DNA of 6,481 nt, taken from Alistipes sp. (GTDB lineage Bacteria > Bacteroidota > Bacteroidia > Bacteroidales > Rikenellaceae). Made by a program: the position numbers and the translations under genes. The stretch spans positions 1 through 6,481 of the forward strand of contig JAGBWT010000042.1 of NCBI GenBank assembly GCA_017629615.1, read 5' to 3'. Below are positions 1-5,856 of this stretch, piece after piece. Numbering within the stretch: position 1 is the stretch's first letter; every line of letters begins with the position of its first letter. The notes under the pieces are model-generated. The model was not told the origin of the DNA and did no database searches. It saw only the letters and a program-made list of their open reading frames with translations.

Positions 1-68
1 CAGGTGACCCAAAATTGATTTTAGGCGAGATTATACAACGCTCGGCAAAAAAAGAGGCCGATGGGTAG
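1..68 (+). CDS. Possible C-terminal tail of a convergent gene (partial, weak)
   Basis: Reading the plus strand from base 3 gives 21 sense codons and then TAG at 66-68. The tail has a protein-like composition (it begins GDPKLILGEI and ends KKEADG). If real, it is the end of a gene that enters from the left and converges on the operon described here. Its stop would lie inside the left arm of the terminator hairpin, which would then serve both directions. Against it: the stretch is very short, it contains a TTA leucine codon that the neighbours mostly avoid, and another frame could end at the TGA at 16-18. I do not recognise the product. Confidence 0.25.
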   Translation, partial: GDPKLILGEIIQRSAKKEADG

Positions 69-99
69 TACCTCTGTACGTCCCATTGGCCTCGTTTTT
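47..99 (-). terminator. Intrinsic terminator, probably bidirectional
   Basis: GAGGCC (54-59) pairs with GGCCTC (88-93) and ATGGG (61-65) with CCCAT (82-86). They are separated by one G/T position (60/87), which is a wobble pair in plus-strand RNA and an A/C mismatch in minus-strand RNA. The loop holds an inner pair, GTAC (68-71) with GTAC (76-79), around CTCT. Read on the minus strand the stem is followed by seven T (53 down to 47), a classic Rho-independent terminator about 40 nt beyond the stop of the ppiD-like gene. On the plus strand the stem is followed by G and five T (95-99), so it could also stop a convergent gene. Confidence 0.9.
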
Positions 100-101
100 G
101 T

Positions 102-123
102 TAGCGGAAGTAGAATCCGCCTA
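102..123 (-). other. Small hairpin between the ppiD-like stop codon and the terminator
   Basis: GCGGA (104-108) and TCCGC (116-120) form a 5-bp stem around a 7-nt loop. It can be extended by TAG/CTA (102-104 with 121-123) if one base is bulged. No T-run follows it, so it is not itself a terminator. It would lie in the 3' untranslated region of the operon mRNA, where it might protect the end, but chance is also plausible. Confidence 0.35.
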
Positions 124-134
124 CAAATCAATTT

Positions 135-2165
135 TTAGAAGTACATAGGAGTATTATCCTTAACCTCTATGCTCTGCATCAACGAAGGGAATGCCATCGT
201 TGCATTGCGCTCGGCGGTAGCCTGTGCCTTAACCTTCTCGGCCTCGGCAGTCTGTGGCTCATCAACAGTATCAACAGCATCGACAACAACTACGAACGCA
301 CCGCTACGGCCCTTGATAGGTGCCGACAACTTGCCGCTCTCCAAAGCCGACAATGTACCCATAACACGCAACTCCATCGAGCCTGCGCCTGTGAGTGAAC
401 CGCCCGACTTGGCCTTCTCGAAGTTGATTACCGGCTCATCGATAGCCTCGGCAACAGCCTCGATAGTCTCGCCCTGCATCTTGGCAGCGATATACTCAAA
501 CTTCTTATCGTTGAGCAATAGATTCTTGATAGTATTCGAAACCTCCGACAATGGACGGTACTCTGCATCGTTCACAGCTGTAAGTACAGCTACAACATAG
601 TTGTTACCAACCTTGATAACGTCCGACACCTCGCCAATCTCGGCCTCGCCAGCCCAACGAACAACGCCAATCGAGCTACCGTCGATGCCACGAACATTAC
701 GCTCGCCACGGTTGATGTTAATCGAGCGCGACGACAACGAGCCTGCCGATGCTGTCTGGTTGAACTTATCGACCGAACCCTTTGCGCTCAATGCGAAGTT
801 GTTGGCCAACGTACGAACATCGAAGTCGGTCGTACCCGAAGCAACAACAGGAACTTCGAGTGTTGCAAGGCGCAAGTGCTTCTTCATCTTGCCCAACTTA
901 ACAACCTTAACAAGCTGGATATTGTTTGGCATATCAATCACAACAACATCGCCTACACGCTTGCCATAGAGTGCATTTGCGAACTCGCTACCGAACTCCG
1001 AGTAGGCAATCGTACCAATTTCGCCACCATTTGCAGCGTTCTCGGCAATCGAGTACTGTGCAGCCAAATCCTCGAACTTCGCCTTACGCGACTTCAACAC
1101 ACCGAAGAGGCTGTCGGCCAAAGCCTTATCGTTATAATTGAGAACGATATGCTTCAACGTAAGCGAATCGGCTACATTGCGGCTTTCGAGTACGCGAGTT
1201 GCACGCCACTCGTTGCCCACCAACTCCGGACCATACATCTGACCCTTCGAGAGAGTCTTCGACTCTGCCTCCGAAAGCTGTGCCAAAGCGACAAAGTTTG
1301 GAGCGATATTGATGTCGCGATTCTCACGCGAGAATGCTACCAAGTCGGTTGCCTTCGAGAACTTCTCGGCAGCGGCATTCACCTCGGCCTCAATCTTGCT
1401 CTTATCGGCATCGGTTGGCTCAACCTCGAACTCAACATACGAAATCGAACGGAACGGAGTCTGCTTATACTGCTTCTTGTGAGCGTTGTAGTAGGCTTTA
1501 ATCTCGCTATCCGACACAGTCACCAACGAATCGGCAACGTCGCTATAACGCACACGAACATAGCGACCATTGTAGGTCGTGTTGGCTGCCTTAACACCCT
1601 GCTCAACCTCCAAGCTGTTGGCATAAGCGCTCTTGCGAGTAAGGTGCGAGAACTTGCTTGCCTGACGGCTGAAAAGAATCTGCTTCTTCAACACCGACCA
1701 AACACGCTGCAACTGCGGCTCGGTTTGGGCGCGAGTGATAAAGTCGGTCAAAGCTGCAACATCGAGGCCTGCGGTCTGCTGATTGCCGAAGTACATCGAC
1801 AACACGTCCGACTGATGCTCACCACGCAACATTCCGCCATACTCACCCTGCGAAACGGTCATACCCATCTCGTTGAATGCAGGAACAAACACGCGGTCGG
1901 TTGTGAGCGACTGCAACGCCGAGCTAATCTGCTGCAACACCTCCTGGTCGGTCGAAGCCTCACCTGTAAGAGCCTTCACCTCTTCGAGGGCAGCCGAGAA
2001 CTCCGATGCCGTTACTGCATCGCCACCGATTTCGCAAACCTCTGGGTCATTACCCGTAAAGCCCATCTCATCTCGCAACGAGAGGACAAAAGCCAAGAGT
2101 GCGCCTCCGATAATAACCGAGAGAATCACACCATACTTGGTTCTCATTGTATTCAAACTTGCCAT
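135..2165 (-). CDS. ppiD: PpiD/SurA-type membrane-anchored periplasmic folding factor (peptidyl-prolyl isomerase family)
   Basis: 676 residues, close to the size of Bacteroidota PpiD-like proteins and slightly longer than E. coli PpiD (623). A short basic N-terminus and one membrane segment (about residues 12-30) leave the rest in the periplasm. Residues about 40-230 form the SurA_N-like helical chaperone region. Residues about 335-425 are a PpiC/parvulin domain, shown by LKHIVLN (H339), FEDLAAQYS and NGGEIGTIAYSEFGSEF. A second parvulin-like half-repeat lies near 497-535 (GVVRWAG, IGEVSD, NNYVVAVLT), and 595-632 resembles another fragment. The family helps newly exported outer-membrane and periplasmic proteins fold. 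The second conserved parvulin histidine is replaced by Q417, so isomerase activity may be weak or absent. The start is ATG with no Shine-Dalgarno sequence, and a second Met (M7) is possible. It is the last gene of the operon, 92 bp after the CNNM gene, with its own likely promoter and a terminator after it. Confidence 0.9.
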   Translation of the reverse strand: MASLNTMRTKYGVILSVIIGGALLAFVLSLRDEMGFTGNDPEVCEIGGDAVTASEFSAALEEVKALTGEASTDQEVLQQISSALQSLTTDRVFVPAFNEMGMTVSQGEYGGMLRGEHQSDVLSMYFGNQQTAGLDVAALTDFITRAQTEPQLQRVWSVLKKQILFSRQASKFSHLTRKSAYANSLEVEQGVKAANTTYNGRYVRVRYSDVADSLVTVSDSEIKAYYNAHKKQYKQTPFRSISYVEFEVEPTDADKSKIEAEVNAAAEKFSKATDLVAFSRENRDINIAPNFVALAQLSEAESKTLSKGQMYGPELVGNEWRATRVLESRNVADSLTLKHIVLNYNDKALADSLFGVLKSRKAKFEDLAAQYSIAENAANGGEIGTIAYSEFGSEFANALYGKRVGDVVVIDMPNNIQLVKVVKLGKMKKHLRLATLEVPVVASGTTDFDVRTLANNFALSAKGSVDKFNQTASAGSLSSRSININRGERNVRGIDGSSIGVVRWAGEAEIGEVSDVIKVGNNYVVAVLTAVNDAEYRPLSEVSNTIKNLLLNDKKFEYIAAKMQGETIEAVAEAIDEPVINFEKAKSGGSLTGAGSMELRVMGTLSALESGKLSAPIKGRSGAFVVVVDAVDTVDEPQTAEAEKVKAQATAERNATMAFPSLMQSIEVKDNTPMYF

Positions 2166-2217
2166 ATCAAAATGTTTTTATAATTTTAATTTTTCGTCTT
2201 ATACTTTTTCAAACCTT

Positions 2218-2225
2218 CAAAGATA
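2218..2225 (-). promoter_or_regulatory. Probable Bacteroidota promoter (-7 element) for the ppiD-like gene
   Basis: The minus strand reads TATCTTTG, an exact match to the Bacteroidota -7 consensus TAnnTTTG. It lies in the AT-rich gap between the CNNM and ppiD-like genes, about 52 nt before the ATG. The predicted RNA start is near 2211, giving a leader of about 45 nt. I find no clear -33 TTTG at the usual spacing; that region is taken up by a dyad (2236-2250). A chance match is possible in AT-rich DNA, but the position between two genes supports it. Confidence 0.5.
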
Positions 2226-2235
2226 GTAATTTTAT

Positions 2236-2250
2236 CGATACGAAGTATCG
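2236..2250. repeat. Inverted repeat (6-bp arms, 3-base loop) upstream of the internal promoter
   Basis: CGATAC (2236-2241) and GTATCG (2245-2250) are perfect inverted copies around GAA. On the plus strand six T follow (2251-2256), so it looks like a small terminator in the antisense direction. On the minus strand it starts 7 bases after the CNNM stop codon and is followed by ATAAAATT, which lacks a proper U-tract. Its centre is about 31 bases before the predicted RNA start, where a -33 element would lie, so it could be an operator, a weak terminator/attenuator or an mRNA-processing hairpin. Confidence 0.55.
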
Positions 2251-2257
2251 TTTTTTA

Positions 2258-3631
2258 CTATTTTTTAATAATTGTAACCTTCGCCAACTCTATTCGTGAG
2301 CGCGTCGTGCGCAAAATCTTGATTCGCAACTCTCCAACCTCAATCTCGGTGCCGGCCATAGGCAACTCCTCGTATTGGGAGATTATATAACCCGCAAGGG
2401 TATCGTACTCATCACTCTCGGCCAGACCCAAATCGTATTTATCGTTGAGATACTCCACCTCCAAGCGGCACGAAAAGACATATTCGCCCTCGCCAACCTG
2501 CTTCTCAATCATCTCCTCGTCGTGCTCGTCCTCAATCTCGCCAAAAATCTGCTCCAACACATCTTCGAGCGAGATAATTCCGGCCGTGCCGCCAAACTCG
2601 TCAATAACGACCGCCACATTGCTCTTGCGCTTGATAAATTGGGTCAGCATCTCCTGCAACGGCAATGTCTCGGCAACATAATCGACCTTCATCAGCACCT
2701 CCTCGATGCTCTTTGGACCTCGGAAGAGACTCTTCGAATTAACGTAGCCGATAATGTTATCTATCGAGTCGCGCCAAACGAAGATACGCGAATACTTCGA
2801 CTCGACAAATCGGGTCATCAGCTCCTCAATCGTTGTATCGTCGCTATCGACCGCCTCGACATCGACGCGCGACACCATACAGTCTCGCACACGAAGGTCG
2901 GCAAAGTCGAGTGCATTTTGGAACATCTTGATTTCGGTCTCCGACTCCGTCTGTGGCTCGGCATTATTGGCTTCGAGCAGACTTTCGAGGTCGCTCTTAT
3001 CGAACGAATGTTGCACATCGACCGACACGGGTTTGCGGCCAAAGATTCGCAACAAGGCATAGGAGAGCAACGTCGTAAAGCGAGCTATCGGATAGAGCAA
3101 CAGATAGAAGAGGTAGATAACCGGCGAGAAGAATCGATAGTAGAAGTTGGGGTTGGAACGCACTATCGACTTTGGCAGATATTCGGCCGTAAATATCACT
3201 ATCACGGTCGGAACAATGGTTTCGAGCAGGAAGGAGCCGTGGTCGTATATACCCTGCCACCCCATCAGGTAGGCTACGCAGCGAATCAGTTGCGACATAC
3301 ACATCGAGTATATGACCAACGTAATGTTGTTGCCGACCAAGATGGTTGTAATATATTGACCTTGATTGCGCGAAAAGAGCGATGCGATATAGTCGAACAC
3401 GCGGCTCTGCTTACGGTCGATTTCGAGTTTCAGGCGGTTCTTATTAAGAAACGCCAACTCCATACCCGAGAAGAACGCCGACAGCACGAGCATCAATACG
3501 ATAATGACCAACGACGTCAGAATGTCGTTCATCATCGTCGATTGCTCTACGACTTCCACGCCACTGACCGTGGTATTCACCACGCCAACACCGACGCTAT
3601 CCGCCACAATATTATTTATGGTTTGGCCCAT
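2258..3631 (-). CDS. CNNM/CBS/CorC-family membrane protein (HlyC/CorC family; GldE-like in Bacteroidota)
   Basis: 457 residues from the ATG at 3631. The order of domains is the full family layout: a CNNM (DUF21) membrane domain at about 35-195 with four hydrophobic stretches, the LSAFFSGMELAFL start motif, VGNNI and AEYLPKSI; a CBS pair at about 245-365, ending in the family signature VVIDEFGGTAGIISLEDVLE followed by GEIEDEHDEE; and a CorC/transporter-associated domain at about 380-455. Relatives are linked to Mg/Co homeostasis (CorC, CNNM), and the Bacteroidota member GldE to gliding motility. The substrate cannot be read from the sequence. 'Hemolysin' is an old misleading name. The start is uncertain: a TTG at 3649 would add six residues, while ATGATG at 3535-3530 would begin right before the membrane domain, as in most relatives I recall. 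It follows lptC by 27 bp and is probably co-transcribed with it. Confidence 0.92.
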   Translation of the reverse strand: MGQTINNIVADSVGVGVVNTTVSGVEVVEQSTMMNDILTSLVIIVLMLVLSAFFSGMELAFLNKNRLKLEIDRKQSRVFDYIASLFSRNQGQYITTILVGNNITLVIYSMCMSQLIRCVAYLMGWQGIYDHGSFLLETIVPTVIVIFTAEYLPKSIVRSNPNFYYRFFSPVIYLFYLLLYPIARFTTLLSYALLRIFGRKPVSVDVQHSFDKSDLESLLEANNAEPQTESETEIKMFQNALDFADLRVRDCMVSRVDVEAVDSDDTTIEELMTRFVESKYSRIFVWRDSIDNIIGYVNSKSLFRGPKSIEEVLMKVDYVAETLPLQEMLTQFIKRKSNVAVVIDEFGGTAGIISLEDVLEQIFGEIEDEHDEEMIEKQVGEGEYVFSCRLEVEYLNDKYDLGLAESDEYDTLAGYIISQYEELPMAGTEIEVGELRIKILRTTRSRIELAKVTIIKK

Positions 3632-3658
3632 ATCTCTAAATCTCTTCAATAGCCACGC

Positions 3659-4402
3659 CTACTCTATACGCTCTATGCGACGACTACCCGCAGGTCGCGA
3701 ACTATGCAAGTCGTTCTTAACTCGGCGTGTTGGTTGCGCTCCCTTTTTGCGCGTTGTTGTCGCACTCTTTTCGCTCGACGAAGCCGTCTCCTCGCTACGC
3801 GGTTGGGCGGTTGCAGTCGAATCGCTACGACCAAGCAGGTCGCTCTCCTCCATCTGCATCTTGCCCTTCCAACGACGGAATTTCAACTCGACCAACTCCT
3901 CGTCCGACTCACAGCCCTCGCAGAAGTGGGTGTCGGTATCATCGACTATCTTCGTATCGACATTCGAATATATGCGCTTGGTTTGAGAGTCCCAAAATAG
4001 TTGCTGCGTAAAGAGACGCGTACCATCGTACTTCGTCACCTTAACATTACCCTTTGCCTCCCACAACTTACGCTTCTCGTAATAGATAGCGTAGTCGGCA
4101 ACCAAAGTCGCATTGGTAGTTGTCAGCGAATCGTCTTGGAAGGTTGTAATCGAGATTCCCTTACGGAACTCGCGATAAGGGTCACGACCCAACGTATAGC
4201 CTTCGAGCAACGGCGTTGTGAAGCGGTAGGCCTTACGGCCATTCTCACTGACGACAATCGTCAGATTCTCGCTCTGCTCGGTCATAACATTCTCCAACGT
4301 CTCGACCGACTGCCGTTTCTCCTCTTGGCACGAATATAGCAAGATAGCACTCCCCGCAAAAAGGAGTGCTACCACTACATATTTGATTGTTTGTGCTATC
4401 AA
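3659..4402 (-). CDS. lptC: LptC-family lipopolysaccharide export protein, predicted lipoprotein
   Basis: 247 residues, longer than E. coli LptC (191). The N-terminus has a hydrophobic segment (about 8-22) ending in the lipobox LYSC, with C25 as the predicted lipidated residue. LptC-like beta-jellyroll sequence covers about 47-175: YREFRKGISITTF, then DYAIYYEKRKLWEAKGNV, then LFTQQLFWDSQTKRIYSN, the typical pattern of this family. LptC takes lipopolysaccharide from the LptB2FG inner-membrane transporter and passes it to the periplasmic bridge. Two oddities stand out. C161-E-G-C164 takes the place of a motif that in Bacteroidota relatives is usually GEGF, and residues about 190-247 form a Ser/Thr-rich tail with many Arg and Lys. 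The start must be TTG, because the frame has no ATG or GTG upstream before the previous gene and the next Met is M40, beyond the lipobox. It lies 50 bp after the TPR gene. Confidence 0.85.
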   Translation of the reverse strand: MIAQTIKYVVVALLFAGSAILLYSCQEEKRQSVETLENVMTEQSENLTIVVSENGRKAYRFTTPLLEGYTLGRDPYREFRKGISITTFQDDSLTTTNATLVADYAIYYEKRKLWEAKGNVKVTKYDGTRLFTQQLFWDSQTKRIYSNVDTKIVDDTDTHFCEGCESDEELVELKFRRWKGKMQMEESDLLGRSDSTATAQPRSEETASSSEKSATTTRKKGAQPTRRVKNDLHSSRPAGSRRIERIE

Positions 4403-4452
4403 AATGAGACTACATCTAACGGGCCGAAAAACTCCCGACCCACGACAATGTA

Positions 4453-5799
4453 TTATTGCAAGCGCGCACGAACAGTTGTCGATACATTACGCGCATAACC
4501 GCAGTTTACGACATAATTATCGCCATCGTTCAACTCGTTGAAGAAGCACTCCTCCTTGGTTGGCCAAGCAGCACGGTACTGTGCAGCCAACTGACGAGCA
4601 GCATCAACGCGGTCAGGGTCACTAACCTCCAACAACGGAATAGCCTGCTGCATAAGGTCGTATGCCACCCAATAGATTGCCTGACGAGCCAAGCCCTCAC
4701 CTGTTGCGCCCGAAACATAGCACTGTGCGAGGAAGAACGGAACGTATGCGTTATCCGGATTGAGCTGCTTCGCTGCGCGGAACGACTCAACAGCAGCCGG
4801 AATATCGTTGGTAGCCATTTCGAGCATACCGATACTTACCAACAACTTCTCCTTACCAACAGGGTCGGTCTCCGAAGCATAAGCCTCGCGGAGATATTGG
4901 TTAGCCTTCTCAAAGTTCTTCTGGTCCTGGAACTTGGTCGCAAGAGCCATTGCAATATCTGCCGAAGGCTGCATAGCGTAGAGCTTCTCACCTACGGTGA
5001 AGAAGAAGTCGCTCGAACACTTTGCACGGGTAAGCAAACCGTATGCCTGCGCTACAATCTTCACGTCCTCCGGAGCATCGGCCATCTTCTTCGAGAAGAT
5101 AGTCTCGATATTCTCGCACGACGCAGCACCACTCGTAGCGAAGAGCTCCTCAAACTGCTTCTTGAACTCCTCCTGCTCTGGTGCTATACCCTCGTAGTGG
5201 AACGAGTTGGCATCGTATACATTTACCAAGTCCATAGCGTCGGTGAAACCATTGGCATAGTCGTCGCAAATGTTCTTGAAATAGATTGCAACCAACTCGG
5301 CATCGGCCTTACCATAGGCCTCGGTCTGTGCTGCAATAGCCAACTCGAAAGCTGCGCGAACACCCTCACGGTCGTCGGCTCTCAATGTGAGAATCTCACG
5401 AGCCTTACGCTCCAACAGATATACGCGACCACGCTTTGGGTGCGAGCCGAAGTGCTGCAAACGCAAGTCGTAGAGTGTCAAAATCGAATCGACATAGATA
5501 TTCTTCTCGGCTACCGACTCGGCACGGTTAATCTTCTGCTTATAGAGCTTCACACCATTGACATAGATGTTCTCCGAAGCCGCAGGACAATTTACGAGCA
5601 ACTGCTGCAAATACTTCGCTGCCGAATTAAAGTTACGGTTATTAACCTCTTCTTTGAGAAAATCGTTGGCGAGCATATTGTCGCGACGCGATTCAACTGC
5701 TCCCCATTTTGCGTAACGAGGGTCGCTTAAATCCTGCGCTACCGCTGCGGTTGCAAGCATAACGAGCAGGCCCGACAGCAAAAATTTAACATTTTTCAT
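4453..5799 (-). CDS. Exported tetratricopeptide-repeat protein of unknown role
   Basis: 448 residues. Residues 1-21 are a clear signal peptide (MKNVKFLLSGLLVMLATAAVA) with predicted cleavage after AVA, so the mature protein starts QDLSD; no lipobox is present. The body is almost entirely helical. TPR-like pairs are clearest at about 275-350, with FEKANQYLREAY and then IPAAVESFRAAKQLNPDN, followed by YVPFFLAQCYVSG. The mature chain has seven cysteines (71, 178, 228, 261, 360, 418, 433). The C-terminal block TKEECFF ... VNCGY ... TTVRARL resembles the end of other Bacteroidales proteins found beside lptC, as far as I remember. TPR proteins act as scaffolds, so a partner in the envelope is likely, but no function is known to me. 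It starts 57 bp after the barrel gene, with an A-rich leader. Confidence 0.88.
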   Translation of the reverse strand: MKNVKFLLSGLLVMLATAAVAQDLSDPRYAKWGAVESRRDNMLANDFLKEEVNNRNFNSAAKYLQQLLVNCPAASENIYVNGVKLYKQKINRAESVAEKNIYVDSILTLYDLRLQHFGSHPKRGRVYLLERKAREILTLRADDREGVRAAFELAIAAQTEAYGKADAELVAIYFKNICDDYANGFTDAMDLVNVYDANSFHYEGIAPEQEEFKKQFEELFATSGAASCENIETIFSKKMADAPEDVKIVAQAYGLLTRAKCSSDFFFTVGEKLYAMQPSADIAMALATKFQDQKNFEKANQYLREAYASETDPVGKEKLLVSIGMLEMATNDIPAAVESFRAAKQLNPDNAYVPFFLAQCYVSGATGEGLARQAIYWVAYDLMQQAIPLLEVSDPDRVDAARQLAAQYRAAWPTKEECFFNELNDGDNYVVNCGYARNVSTTVRARLQ

Positions 5800-5856
5800 T
5801 TTTGTTATTTTTTTATTGTTTATTGTTAATTTTCTTCATTTATAACCAGCTTCGGA
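5800..5856 (-). promoter_or_regulatory. A-rich leader of the TPR gene
   Basis: This 57-bp gap is nearly all A and T on the coding strand just before the ATG, with two tandem ACAATAA copies and a run of seven A. It has no Shine-Dalgarno sequence. Bacteroidota mRNAs often rely on such unstructured A-rich leaders for ribosome binding. I see no hairpin terminator after the barrel gene and no TAnnTTTG match, so read-through from upstream is the simpler view. Confidence 0.45.

Noticed and set aside
876..2183. 435-codon open frame on the plus strand opposite the ppiD-like gene
   Set aside because: It shares codon register with the real gene, so its stops would correspond to TTA, CTA and TCA codons, which that gene rarely uses. 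The translation has no domain, signal or plausible composition.
2236..2256. Plus-strand terminator (dyad followed by six T)
   Set aside because: No plus-strand gene precedes it. The short 6-bp, AT-containing stem is weak, so it is kept only as an inverted repeat near the internal promoter.
2375..3652. 425-codon open frame on the plus strand opposite the CNNM gene
   Set aside because: Same antiparallel codon register and same explanation. The minus strand here encodes a textbook CNNM-CBS-CorC protein.
4403..4452. Terminator or promoter between the TPR gene and lptC
   Set aside because: Only a 4-bp CGGG/CCCG pairing is seen, with no T-run after it, and TACATTG lacks one base of the TAnnTTTG element. 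Read-through is simpler.
4456..5730. 424-codon open frame on the plus strand opposite the TPR gene
   Set aside because: Again in the same register as the real gene. It is a shadow of codon bias, and the minus-strand product has a clear signal peptide.
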